Positions 43,721 through 52,380 of a DNA stretch of 64,000 nt are shown here, piece after piece. The stretch is taken from assembly GCA_965249205.1 (NCBI GenBank), contig CBDFLL010000002.1, forward strand, positions 124,001 to 188,000. The letters run 5' to 3'. The stretch comes from JAQBVV01 sp965249205. GTDB lineage: Bacteria; Acidobacteriota; Vicinamibacteria; Vicinamibacterales; UBA2999. Below the pieces are notes generated by a model that saw only the letters and a program-made list of their open reading frames with translations, was not told the DNA's origin and made no database searches. The translations under genes were made by a program, and so were the position numbers. Positions within the stretch are counted from its first letter, which is position 1. The number at the start of each line of letters is the position of its first letter.

Positions 43721-44614
43721 ATGCAAATCGTGATCGCTGGAGGAACAGGGTTTCTCGGCACTGCGTTGGTCGCGCGCCTGAGGGCGGACGGTCATGCCGT
43801 CACGGTTCTGAGCCGCCATCCGCGCGGGGCCCACGAGTTCCAGTGGTCTCCCAAAGGCCCGTCCTCGGGCTGGGTGCATGTGCTGGAGGACGCCGACGCC
43901 GTCATCAACCTGGCTGGCGCGCCGATCGCCACGCGCTGGACAGCCGCCCACAAGCGGGAGATGTGGAACAGCCGGCTGCTGTCCACGCGCACACTGGTCG
44001 CCGCCATGAGAAGCGTCCGCCGCGGGCCGGCTCTCCTGATCAATGCGTCAGCCATCGGCACATACGGCGACCGCGGCAACGAGGTGCTGACCGAGGACAG
44101 CCTACCCGGGTCCGGCTTCCTGGCGTCCATGGGAGCGGCATGGGAGAAAGAGACGCGCTCCGCGCCTCCACAGACTCGTGTCGTGCTGCTGCGCACGGGC
44201 ATCGTGTTGGCGAAAGACGGAGGTGCACTCCCACGCATGGCCCTTCCGTTTCGGTTCTTCGCCGGCGGTCCGCTCGGATCGGGCCAGCAGTACCTGTCGT
44301 GGATTCACCGAGACGACTGGACAGCGATGGTCAGCTGGGCGCTGACCCTCGAGGGCCTCTCCGGCCCCCTCAACGTGACGGCGCCGCACCCGGTGACAAA
44401 CCTGGAGTTTGCTCGCACACTGGGACGCGTGCTGCGGCGACCCGCGCTCTTCCCCGCTCCCGCGTTCGCGCTACGTGCTGTGCTCGGCGAGATGGCCGAC
44501 GTCATTGTCACCGGCCAGCAGGTGTTGCCGGCGAAGGCACACGCGTTCGGCTTCGAGTTCACGCATCCGGACCTGGAGGGAGCGCTGCGATCGATCTTCG
44601 GCCAGATGCGCTAG
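43721..44614 (+). CDS. TIGR01777-family SDR epimerase-like protein (YfcH-like)
   Basis: A 297-residue extended SDR protein with Rossmann motif IVIAGGTGFLGTALV, VINLAGAPI, SAIGTYGD and a C-terminal DUF1731-type tail (NVTAPHPVTNLEFARTLGRVLRRPALFPAPAFALRAVLGEMA). The typical YxxxK catalytic pair is not evident, as is common in this family. No substrate is known. It is divergent from the efflux operon and shares its regulatory region. Its TAG stop lies in CTAG, followed by TCCCCTGG as at the end of the type 1 miniature element. Confidence 0.88.
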   Translation: MQIVIAGGTGFLGTALVARLRADGHAVTVLSRHPRGAHEFQWSPKGPSSGWVHVLEDADAVINLAGAPIATRWTAAHKREMWNSRLLSTRTLVAAMRSVRRGPALLINASAIGTYGDRGNEVLTEDSLPGSGFLASMGAAWEKETRSAPPQTRVVLLRTGIVLAKDGGALPRMALPFRFFAGGPLGSGQQYLSWIHRDDWTAMVSWALTLEGLSGPLNVTAPHPVTNLEFARTLGRVLRRPALFPAPAFALRAVLGEMADVIVTGQQVLPAKAHAFGFEFTHPDLEGALRSIFGQMR

Positions 44615-44639
44615 TCCCCTGGTCGGGAGTTAGCGGGTT

Positions 44640-45935
44640 CTACCCGAGAAGGCCGACCTCGGCTTCGGGTCCGGTTATCCACTGCTCGAACCCGCACTGC
44701 GCGCGGCGCTCGCTGTTGCGTGCCGCACCATCGTCGCCGACCGCCTCATCGATGGCGGCGCCGTGGCAGCGGATGCGCGGGTCGGCCGTGCCGGTGCGGC
44801 GCGCTTGCACCGACGCGGCATGTGCCTCAGGGAACCGTCCCGCCTGGTAGTACGCCCACGCAAGCGCATCCATCGTAAAGATGTCGGATCGGCTGCGGGC
44901 AGCTTCCTCGGCGAGCGTCACCGCTTCCTCGACGTCACGCCCGCGTTCCGCAAGCATGCGGGCTAGTGCGGCGGGCTGTGGCTCCTCCGACTGCCATCCC
45001 TCACGCTCGAGCGTTTCAGCCTGTACGTACATGGCCTCAGCGCCCGCAGCATCGCCGGTTCGCCCAAGGAGATCGCCGACAGTGGCGGCCAGTTCCGGCG
45101 TCGGCGCCTCCCCAAGGAGCGCCCGGTACAATTCGAGCGCGCGGGGGTAATCGCCCCGCGCCGCCGCCACGCGCGCCAGTCCAGTTCGAGCGTAGGGATG
45201 ACCCGGGAAGGCATGCCGGGCTCGGGCGAACTCATGGGACGCAGCATCGACTCGCCCCATGCGAAAAAGGATGTTGCCCACCTGCGCATGGTGCCAGGCG
45301 AGCGACTCAGGATCGTGGGTACCCGTGGCCTCTGCAGCCATCCGCATATGGCGCAGCGCCTCGCCGAGCCGCCCCTGCAGTTCGTGCGCATACGCGGTGC
45401 GGGCATAGGACGCGGCGTCGGGACGCAGCCGTGCCATCATGTCGAACGCGTCGAACGCGCGCTCGTAGTGCCCGAGCTCCAGGTGGCCGTCGCCGAGCAC
45501 GCCGTAGTTCCACGCGTCACGATCATTGACTGCGATGGCGCGCGTCGCGACCTCGACGGATTCAGCGAAACGATGCTGCGACAAGTAGACGGCGCCAAGC
45601 ACCTTCAAGGCCGAGTACTCGCCCGGCTCGGCCTTCAGTGCGGTCTCGAGCACTCGCTCCGCCTCGATCGCATGACTGGCGTCGCTTTCGACGCGGGCCC
45701 TGCGCAACAGGACTTCCGCCAGCCGGACTGCAGCGGGCGCATCGGTTTCATCAGCGGCGAGCCGGGCCCGCGCGAGTTGCTCGGCATCCGCGAGGTCCTC
45801 GCGGGACGTGCCTTGAACAAGCGGCAATGGCGGTCGTGCCGAGCCCGCGTCGCGGCTGGGCCAGGCCCACCAGGCCAGTGACACACACACCAGCGTCGCG
45901 AGCAACGGGACGAGAAGGATCGTACGACGTGACAT
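44640..45935 (-). CDS. exported or membrane-anchored TPR protein
   Basis: A 431-residue protein with one N-terminal hydrophobic anchor (ILLVPLLATLVCVSLAWWAW) and then a series of tetratricopeptide repeats, e.g. LKVLGAVYLSQHRFAESVEVATRAIAV, YGVLGDGHLELGHYERAFDAFD and GNILFRMGRVDAASHEFARARHAFP. The C-terminus carries Cys/His (DPRIRCHGAAID). ATG 45935 is preferred because GAGGGTG lies just upstream; ATG 45950 is possible. It follows the DUF4331 gene on the same strand by about 60 bases and is often seen beside it; the joint role is unknown. Confidence 0.8.
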   Translation of the reverse strand: MSRRTILLVPLLATLVCVSLAWWAWPSRDAGSARPPLPLVQGTSREDLADAEQLARARLAADETDAPAAVRLAEVLLRRARVESDASHAIEAERVLETALKAEPGEYSALKVLGAVYLSQHRFAESVEVATRAIAVNDRDAWNYGVLGDGHLELGHYERAFDAFDMMARLRPDAASYARTAYAHELQGRLGEALRHMRMAAEATGTHDPESLAWHHAQVGNILFRMGRVDAASHEFARARHAFPGHPYARTGLARVAAARGDYPRALELYRALLGEAPTPELAATVGDLLGRTGDAAGAEAMYVQAETLEREGWQSEEPQPAALARMLAERGRDVEEAVTLAEEAARSRSDIFTMDALAWAYYQAGRFPEAHAASVQARRTGTADPRIRCHGAAIDEAVGDDGAARNSERRAQCGFEQWITGPEAEVGLLG

Positions 45936-45994
45936 TGGTTGCACCCTCATTTCGTGGGGCGCAGCGTCACGGCTGCGCCCGCGGAGTCTGGCGG

Positions 45995-47401
45995 TTACGG
46001 TGCCGTGCTGCGAAGCTGCGGCGCCGGCGTCGATGCTCTTCCTGGATGTGGCGTGGCCAGAAACGGGAACTCCGACATGTACGCCCTGTCGTTCTCGTCC
46101 ACGCCGTCGCCAATCTGGTTATTGGGCGTGCGAATGAACTCAGGCGTGAGGATCGTTGCGCCAGCCATCGCCTGCAGCGCGATGTCCACCACGTCATCGC
46201 CGACGCGGCGGCCGTTCGGGAAGCCCGCGAGGTCTCCTGCCAGCACGCCCAGCCGATGGGGCCGGGTGGCCGGAGCAATTCCTGTATTGAGGCGCAGCAT
46301 CTCCGACGCCCGAGGACTCGTGCCGATCTGGTTCACACCTGGAATCCCGGTGAGAAAGATCGTCACGAGATCGTTCCGTGGCGTCGCGGGCGTCTGCACT
46401 CCGAATAGCGGCTCCATCAGCGGCGGGAGCTCGGGGTTGGTCACGAAGCTCAGCGCCGCCCCGTCGCCGGTCGGCTCCAGTCCGTTGAACACGTCCTTGG
46501 TGCCCACCGGAATCACCACTTCGTTCACGAGGGGATTGCCAAGGCGCGAGACCTGCACCCAGTCACCGGCATGCGCTGGGCCGGTCGGGGTACGGGTGGT
46601 GGTGCTCTGCCGACTCGCGGTCGACCACACCCCGATGGTCGCGTTGGGATCGCTGGCCGACGCTGGGGGGACGCCGTTGCGCGTCACAGCGGCGATCGGG
46701 ATCTCGATGGCTATCGTGCTGACGTTGTAACCGGCGAGGCTATCAACTGGCGCGCCAACGCCGCTCACGAGCGTCCGGAGCTGCAGCAGGTCGAAGGTCG
46801 CGCCGAGATCGACGTAGAAGCCATCGTCGCGGGGCCCGGCAAACAGGCGTACGCTCTCGAACTCCTGAATGAAGACGCCTCTGCCCAGATCGCTGTAGTC
46901 GGGGATCGAGCTGACGCCGACGTTGGCAGGCATCACCGGCACGTTTTCTGCGATGAGCCGCGCGGCGCCGGTGCGGCGGGGACCTTCGACACGCGTCACG
47001 GAGTAGAACTGCCGGACGTTCAGGTCCGGGTCGTCAATTGACGAGACGGAGCCGGTGTTGTAGAGGAACGTGTTCGGATTGCGGATCTCGGTTCGGAACC
47101 GAAACTGAAACGTGATGTCCTCGACCGCGTCCCCGGTGTTGTCGATCATGATCTCGTACAGAACGTTGTCGTCGAACTTCCAGAAGTTCGGCCCGGAGCT
47201 TGGAAACTGCAGCGGGATGAAATTCGAGATCAGCGCCACCCGGTCCGGGCGCTGTGGGCTGACAAACGCATACAAGTCCGTGTTGTCTGCCAGCGGATCC
47301 TGGCTGATGAGCGGCGCCTCGCGGTGGCTCGAAGCGGTGATGGGCGCGATGACGATGGCGGCAGCGATGGCGATCGCGGCAACACAGATAAGCTTTTTCA
47401 C
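45995..47401 (-). CDS. DUF4331 family exported protein
   Basis: A 468-residue protein with a signal peptide (LICVAAIAIAAAIVIAPITA) and the DUF4331 hallmark SSHREAPLISQDPLADNTDLYAFVSP directly after it. Further family segments are NFWKFDDNVLYEIMIDNTGD and RVGDDVVDIALQAMAG near the C-terminus. The family is extracellular or periplasmic and uncharacterised. AGGTGTTACGTG precedes the ATG. A region with IS copy 3 begins 112 bases upstream of its start, so its promoter lies close to the inserted element. Confidence 0.87.
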   Translation of the reverse strand: MKKLICVAAIAIAAAIVIAPITASSHREAPLISQDPLADNTDLYAFVSPQRPDRVALISNFIPLQFPSSGPNFWKFDDNVLYEIMIDNTGDAVEDITFQFRFRTEIRNPNTFLYNTGSVSSIDDPDLNVRQFYSVTRVEGPRRTGAARLIAENVPVMPANVGVSSIPDYSDLGRGVFIQEFESVRLFAGPRDDGFYVDLGATFDLLQLRTLVSGVGAPVDSLAGYNVSTIAIEIPIAAVTRNGVPPASASDPNATIGVWSTASRQSTTTRTPTGPAHAGDWVQVSRLGNPLVNEVVIPVGTKDVFNGLEPTGDGAALSFVTNPELPPLMEPLFGVQTPATPRNDLVTIFLTGIPGVNQIGTSPRASEMLRLNTGIAPATRPHRLGVLAGDLAGFPNGRRVGDDVVDIALQAMAGATILTPEFIRTPNNQIGDGVDENDRAYMSEFPFLATPHPGRASTPAPQLRSTAP

Positions 47402-47513
47402 GTAACACCTCCACGTGTATCTACGGGCGGAGGCTATGAACGGATGTATGTCGATTTCGCACCCCCCAAGATCCCCACGATCTAGTCGCTGGGTTGGAGG
47501 GGATACGGTCTAG

Positions 47514-48808
47514 CAGGCTGCTGAAGAACCCGGGTGATCGGGCCGTTTTCTAAGGATCATGCGAGTCACCACCGACCGACAACGGTGCGCACGGCTGTGC
47601 GCTGGCCCCGATCAAGGGGCCGGCGACACGCGCGGCCGGTGATCAGGGACACCTCGCCTCCAGATTCCGCAGCCGGACCAAGTTATAGACCGTGGCGGCG
47701 AAGGTAAGCTGCCAATCCACGAGGGCGACACCGCGATGCCGGAGTTTGCGCAAGCCGCCGACGGTCTTCATCCAGCCAAAGACCTGTTCTACGAGTTTCC
47801 GTTTCCGCTGACTGACGTGATAGCCCGCATGCCGCGTGGTCCGGCCATCGATCGCACTCCAGCGGACCTTCTGAGCAACGTGGGGCGTGACGGCCCGGAT
47901 ACGGACAGCGGCCACAAAGCTTGCCACATCGTAGCCCTTGTCCGCCCCGACCGTGCTGCCCGGCGGCGCGCTGGCCTCCAGCAACAGCGCCGCTGCCTCG
48001 CGTTCGGCGGTCCCCGTCGCGTGAGTCGCGCAGACGTTGGCGACAAGTCCCTGTCGATTGTCCAGCAGCACGTGGCCCAGATACGCCAGCTTGGCTTCCT
48101 TCCCCTGGCCCTTCCGAGGCAGCATCGCCTCCGGATCGGTCGTCGACTGGTGCGTGTCGTTGCGCCGCCGCTCCCCGTGGAAGTTGACCGTGGGATTCCC
48201 GGGGTCATCGGGCGGGTCGCTCTCCGCCGCGTCCCGGCACCGAAAGCTCTTCAGGCTGGCCCACGCTTCCAATTGGGTCCCATCCACAGTGAAGTGTTCG
48301 TCCGAGAGCAGCCCGGCCGCCCGCGCGTGGGCCTGCACCGCATCAAAGAAGGCGGCCGCGAGATCGCCCGCCAGCAGCCGGTCGCGATTCTTGGTAAACG
48401 TGGTGGGATGCCAAACCGGGTCGTCCAAATTCAAGCCCACGAACCAGCGGAACAGCAGGTTGTAATTGAGCTCTTCCATCAGCAGCCGCTCGCTCCGCAC
48501 CGTGTAGAGCACCTGCAGCAACAACGCGCGCAGCAGCTGTTCCGGCGGGATCGACGGACGCCCTGTGTTGGCGTACAGGCCGGCGAACCTGCGCGACATC
48601 GTTCTCAGCGCTTCGTCCGTCAGCGCGCGAACCGCGCGGAGCGGATGGTCGGCTGGCACGCGCTGTTCCGGCGACAGGTAGCTGAACATGTGAGTGCTTT
48701 GCTCATCGTGTCCGCGCATGATGGGGCTCCCTTCAGCGGTGTTGGGAGCATGGTAGTACGCCGGGATCGATCTGTCGATCCCATTTCACGGAGTTTTTCA
48801 GCAGCCTG
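47514..48808 (-). mobile_element. IS element copy 3 (IS5-like), 1295 bp
   Basis: Full-length copy bounded by CTAG at 47510-47513 and 48809-48812. The right CTAG is the TAG stop (CTCTAG on the minus strand) of the anti-sigma gene, so the element begins immediately after that gene. Same terminal repeats as the copies at 13360 and 20789. Confidence 0.93.
47643..48719 (-). CDS. IS5-like transposase (IS copy 3)
   Basis: Intact 358-residue DDE transposase with the same protein sequence as copy 1 (Asp146, Asp260, Glu311). One silent difference from copy 1 is visible (AACAAC versus AATAAC on the plus strand near 48520). Complete ends and gene suggest a potentially active element. Confidence 0.93.
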   Translation of the reverse strand: MRGHDEQSTHMFSYLSPEQRVPADHPLRAVRALTDEALRTMSRRFAGLYANTGRPSIPPEQLLRALLLQVLYTVRSERLLMEELNYNLLFRWFVGLNLDDPVWHPTTFTKNRDRLLAGDLAAAFFDAVQAHARAAGLLSDEHFTVDGTQLEAWASLKSFRCRDAAESDPPDDPGNPTVNFHGERRRNDTHQSTTDPEAMLPRKGQGKEAKLAYLGHVLLDNRQGLVANVCATHATGTAEREAAALLLEASAPPGSTVGADKGYDVASFVAAVRIRAVTPHVAQKVRWSAIDGRTTRHAGYHVSQRKRKLVEQVFGWMKTVGGLRKLRHRGVALVDWQLTFAATVYNLVRLRNLEARCP

Positions 48809-49618
48809 CTAGAGGGCCGCGCCCGGAGCGCCGACGAGGTAAAACTGGCCGGTCGGCGCCGGCACGCCGCCATCGGGCTCGAGCGTGACTGCCACCGCGG
48901 TGGGAGGCGCGATATCCGGCGGGGTGCTGTAGAAAGCCAACCCGCCACCGAACGTATCGGGGGTCAGCAGTCCGGCGCTCACGGGCGCCGGTCCCGTCAC
49001 GACCCACACCTGATAGACCTGCCCGGCCGGGAGCGGGGGCAGGCTGGAGGCCGTGAATACGAGGCCTCGAGCCCGGCTCCAAAGAGCGCGCGCGCTGGCT
49101 TGGGGCGCTGCAGGCTGCCCAGCCAGATCGATCCGTACCAAGTCTGGCGCGGCCAGCACCCCCATTGCGGACTGGAGTTCGGCGCCCACCTGGCGGGCAT
49201 CGGCCACGGCACGATCGGCGGCCGACGCCTGGACCAATGCTTGCTCGAGGCGCGCCTCAAGATCAGCCACCCGCGTCTGAAGCCGGGTGGCGTACACAGC
49301 GACGCCAACTGTCAGAACGAGCGTCGCTGCCAGCGCCAGCCAACCTGTGCCCAGTCCGTCCAGCCGGCGGGACCCCAAGGGCGGCGTCGATGCGCGGGTC
49401 AGCGAGCCGAGCACACGCTGGCGCAGTTCCGGCCTCGGCGTCCGCTGCGGAACCGTGTGGGCCAGCGCAGCTGTCACCCTGCGGAGCGCTCGCACCTCGG
49501 CGGCGCAATCCTCGCATCCGGCCATGTGCGCCTCGAATGCGGCGCGCTCACCGGAATCGAGGCTGCCGAGCACATACGCGCCCGCATCACCCTTCAGATC
49601 GCTGTGAGGCGAGGTCAT
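48809..49618 (-). CDS. RskA-type anti-sigma factor
   Basis: A 269-residue single-pass membrane protein. The cytosolic zinc-finger-like part (DAGAYVLGSLDSGERAAFEAHMAGCEDCAAEVRALRR) has the H-x3-C-x2-C pattern. A membrane segment (WLALAATLVLTVGVAVYAT) and a coiled-coil then an extracytoplasmic RskA domain (GQVYQVWVVTGPAPVSAGLL...FYLVGAPGAAL) follow. It should hold the sigma factor encoded just upstream, with which it overlaps by four bases. Its TAG stop is provided by the CTAG target of IS copy 3, and the domain end is intact. Confidence 0.9.
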   Translation of the reverse strand: MTSPHSDLKGDAGAYVLGSLDSGERAAFEAHMAGCEDCAAEVRALRRVTAALAHTVPQRTPRPELRQRVLGSLTRASTPPLGSRRLDGLGTGWLALAATLVLTVGVAVYATRLQTRVADLEARLEQALVQASAADRAVADARQVGAELQSAMGVLAAPDLVRIDLAGQPAAPQASARALWSRARGLVFTASSLPPLPAGQVYQVWVVTGPAPVSAGLLTPDTFGGGLAFYSTPPDIAPPTAVAVTLEPDGGVPAPTGQFYLVGAPGAAL

Positions 49619-50226
49619 GATGATCCCTCTGCGAGCGCATCCCTGAGCTTCAGGAGGCCGAGACGAATCCGTGTCTTCACCGTCCCGAGCGGCTCCTCCA
49701 GGCGCGCGGCGACCTCGCGCTGAGTGAGCCCTTCGTAGTATGCCAACTCGATCGCGAGACGCTGGAGGAGCGGTAGCTGGTGCAGAGCCTGCTGGACCAG
49801 TCGCGCCTGCTCCGCGTCGATCAGTTCCATCGACGCGTCCGGAGTGCCGGCCGGAAGTTCGAGCATCCCGTCGTCCTCAACCGTCTGCACACTCGGCCTG
49901 GCGCGCCTGGCACGGAGCCTATCAATCGCGCGCGTGCGCGCCATCACCAGCAACCATGCGCCCACGACACCTCGCGACGCGTCGTAGCGTGCCGCCTGGC
50001 GCCATGCCTGCGCGAACACTTCCTGCACCAGGTCTTCCGCGTCGCCTTCATCCGCCACGATCCGCAGCACGAGGGAATAGACGGCCCGCGAGTGTCGATC
50101 GTACAGGCGACCGGCGGCGTCACCATCACCCGACGCCAGCCTATGAAGGCAGTCGCGGTCATCCGCCTGGGCGTCGGCGGATTCAGCCCGAAACCCGACC
50201 ACGGCGGCCAACAGCCCCATCACCAT
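49615..50226 (-). CDS. ECF RNA polymerase sigma factor (SigK-like)
   Basis: A 203-residue sigma70-family factor with region 2 (LYDRHSRAVYSLVLRIVADEGDAEDLVQEVFAQAWRQAARYD) and region 4 (LHQLPLLQRLAIELAYYEGLTQREVAARLEEPLGTVKTRIRLGLLKLRDAL), which is typical of the SigK/RskA pair. Regulated by the anti-sigma encoded next (ATGA overlap). ATG 50226 is used; ATG 50220 is an alternative. The regulon cannot be read here; I see no GGAAC-type promoter in the correct direction upstream. Confidence 0.92.
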   Translation of the reverse strand: MVMGLLAAVVGFRAESADAQADDRDCLHRLASGDGDAAGRLYDRHSRAVYSLVLRIVADEGDAEDLVQEVFAQAWRQAARYDASRGVVGAWLLVMARTRAIDRLRARRARPSVQTVEDDGMLELPAGTPDASMELIDAEQARLVQQALHQLPLLQRLAIELAYYEGLTQREVAARLEEPLGTVKTRIRLGLLKLRDALAEGSS

Positions 50227-50336
50227 GTTCTACGCACGTGCCACGCGGACGGATGCCTTACAGAGGAAAGAGCGCGCCATCCCTGGAACATGGAGCGATC
50301 AGGACGCCTGCTGAGCCTCGGGCACCGGACCCGGGC

Positions 50337-51029
50337 TCAACGCGCGAAGCGATCGAGCGTTTCCAACCACACCTCGACAGGCTCCGGATAATCGACGGCC
50401 GCTTCGCCGAAGACGATCTGCTGTGTCTCCAGCCGCTCGCCGTAGAAACGCTCGTTGGCATCCCGATCCTGGCGGACCGTGCTGCCGTTGACGGTGACTC
50501 CCGCAAACAGACCCCGCGCACGTGAGTAGCTGAGAATCTGCGCGCGTAACTGGATGTCGGTCGACGCCTCGACCTCGCGCCCCAGCGGGCCAGCAGCTAC
50601 GGCAGCATCCGCGCCCAGCTTGAACTGATTCGACACAAGGTTCTCAAGGCCGCGTCGGTTCTTGATGACCAGGATCAGATCGACTGCCTGACCGCCGATC
50701 TGCAGGCCAAAGCTCCCACCGGTAAGCGTCAGGAACGCCGGAGCAGACCAGCCACTGTCGGTTCGCGCGCTGAGGATGCCGCGCCCGCGCATCCCACCGA
50801 AGATAAAACCCGCCCGCACGGTGCCAGGAAAGACGGCGATCCCCTCCGCGTTCCCGAGCAACGCGTTGGGAATCGCGTCGTCTGGCGCAGTCATGATTTC
50901 GCCGAAAACCACCGACGCCTCGCGCACGCGTCTGGCTTCATCCGACTCGTCTGAGCGCTGGGCGAGCGTCGCGGCTGGCACACCGGCCAGAACCGCCACA
51001 GCGAGCACCGATGCAATGATACGGGTCAT
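50337..51029 (-). CDS. SYLF/YSC84-domain lipid-binding protein
   Basis: A 230-residue exported protein: signal peptide (IIASVLAVAVLAGVPAATLAQ), then the SYLF domain with IPNALLGNAEGIAVFPGTVRAGFIFGGMRGRG, GWSAPAFLTLTGGSFGLQIGGQAVDLILV and YSRARGLFAGVTVNGS. SYLF domains bind phosphoinositides in eukaryotes; bacterial versions are envelope proteins of unknown role. It lies on the same strand, 110 bases upstream of the sigma gene. Confidence 0.88.
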   Translation of the reverse strand: MTRIIASVLAVAVLAGVPAATLAQRSDESDEARRVREASVVFGEIMTAPDDAIPNALLGNAEGIAVFPGTVRAGFIFGGMRGRGILSARTDSGWSAPAFLTLTGGSFGLQIGGQAVDLILVIKNRRGLENLVSNQFKLGADAAVAAGPLGREVEASTDIQLRAQILSYSRARGLFAGVTVNGSTVRQDRDANERFYGERLETQQIVFGEAAVDYPEPVEVWLETLDRFAR

Positions 51030-51092
51030 TGTGTAAACCTCCGGCCAAATGATACCGACAGCGCCGGCCCTGGGGAAAGGTCTTTCGCGCGC

Positions 51093-52367
51093 TCAGATGA
51101 TCGCGGGAGCGCCGGCGCGGAAATCACCGCCGAGGATGGCGACCGAGTCGGTTCCGAGCCAGCTGTCGAGAACCTTCGCATAAATCGCCCGGAAATCGGT
51201 CTCGTAGCGCACGTCCCTGCCGTTCCGCTCGAGGGCGGGATTCGCCGCGTCGGGGTCGAGCGACGCCGCGGTGCCGAAGATGCCACCCCGCACGCCGCCG
51301 CCGATGGCCATCATCATGCCAGCCGCGCCGTGGTCCGTGCCCTCGCTGCCGCCGCTACCGTTTTCGCTGACGCGACGGCCGAACTCCGAAAACTGCAACA
51401 CGAGCGTGTCGTTGAGAAGACCCTGATTCTGCAGGTCGCTGTAAAAGGCTGTGAGGCCGTCATTGAAGGTGCCCATGAGATTGCCGTGGGTCCCGGTGCC
51501 GGCGTTGCCCTGATTCGCGTGCGTGTCGAAGCCGCCGAGTTGCACCCAGTAGACATGCGTGCCGATTCCACCGGTAATCGAGCCTGCGACAGTGCGAAGG
51601 GCCTGCCCGAAACCGTTGGTTGGATACGTGACCGACGGCGCGTAGGCGTTGACCAGCGCCACACGGTCGAGTGTGTCGAAGGCCCCGAGTAGCGTCCCGT
51701 TCACAAACGACAGATGCGGCTGGCCGGCGGTCACATGACCTGCAATACGCGTGGCGGCGAAGCGCTCGTGCGCCGCCTCGGCCTCGCCGTTCGGGCTCGA
51801 CAAACTGTAGGCCTCCGCATCGGGAATCGACGGCACTGAGACCGTGCTGGCGGCCAGCGCCCGCGGCGTCCCCCGCGTGGCGTTCCACCCGGCGAGCGCA
51901 TCGACGGGCGCTGGTAGCGTATCGAGGTAGCGACCGAGCCAGCCAATGCCGGAGGGTGACGCCGGATCTGCCATGCCCCAGATGTCGGTGCCCTGGAAGT
52001 GTGAGCGGCTTGAGTTTTCATACCCGGTGCGCTGCACGATCGCCAGCCGCCCCTGGTTGAAGATGTCGTGCAAACCGGTGAGCTGGGGATGAAAGCCGAG
52101 CGTCGTGCCGCTGCTGTCGCTACCGATCTGCAACACCTGCCCCGCTGGGATCGCGAGCGCCGGCCGCCGACTGAAATAGAACGGATCCTGGTACGGCACG
52201 AGGGTACTCAGCGCATCGTTGCCGCCGCCAAGATAGACCACGACGAGGTTTCGGCCGAGGGCGCCCTGGGCGCGCGCGATATCGCTGAGAAACGCGGGCG
52301 CGGCAAAGCTCACCGTGAACGCGGCAACGCCGTCGCGAATGAACTGCCGACGTGAAACCTTGGTCAT
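51093..52367 (-). CDS. DUF1501 family protein, Tat-exported
   Basis: A 424-residue protein with a twin-arginine signal (VSRRQFIRDGVAAFTVSFAAPAFL) and the DUF1501/sulfatase-like fold: LVVVYLGGGNDALSTLVPY, HFQGTDIWGMADP, VLQFSEFGRRVSENGSGGSEGTDHG. The SEFGR...GTDHG block is the family signature. It pairs with the DUF1800 gene 13 bases upstream, an arrangement repeated across Planctomycetes, Acidobacteriota and Proteobacteria. The biochemical role is unknown. ATG 52367 is chosen at the Tat signal. Confidence 0.9.
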   Translation of the reverse strand: MTKVSRRQFIRDGVAAFTVSFAAPAFLSDIARAQGALGRNLVVVYLGGGNDALSTLVPYQDPFYFSRRPALAIPAGQVLQIGSDSSGTTLGFHPQLTGLHDIFNQGRLAIVQRTGYENSSRSHFQGTDIWGMADPASPSGIGWLGRYLDTLPAPVDALAGWNATRGTPRALAASTVSVPSIPDAEAYSLSSPNGEAEAAHERFAATRIAGHVTAGQPHLSFVNGTLLGAFDTLDRVALVNAYAPSVTYPTNGFGQALRTVAGSITGGIGTHVYWVQLGGFDTHANQGNAGTGTHGNLMGTFNDGLTAFYSDLQNQGLLNDTLVLQFSEFGRRVSENGSGGSEGTDHGAAGMMMAIGGGVRGGIFGTAASLDPDAANPALERNGRDVRYETDFRAIYAKVLDSWLGTDSVAILGGDFRAGAPAII

Positions 52368-52380
52368 CTGCGAGCGTCTC

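Noticed and set aside
47480..47513. Two CTAG sites 27 bases apart left of IS copy 3 as a very short miniature element
   Set aside because: The sequence between them has no inverted repeat.
47736..48812. 358-codon frame antisense to the IS transposase, seen in all three copies
   Set aside because: It copies exactly with the IS but has no domain features, and its length follows from codon-phase GC bias; in copy 1 it is cut short by a silent change in the transposase.
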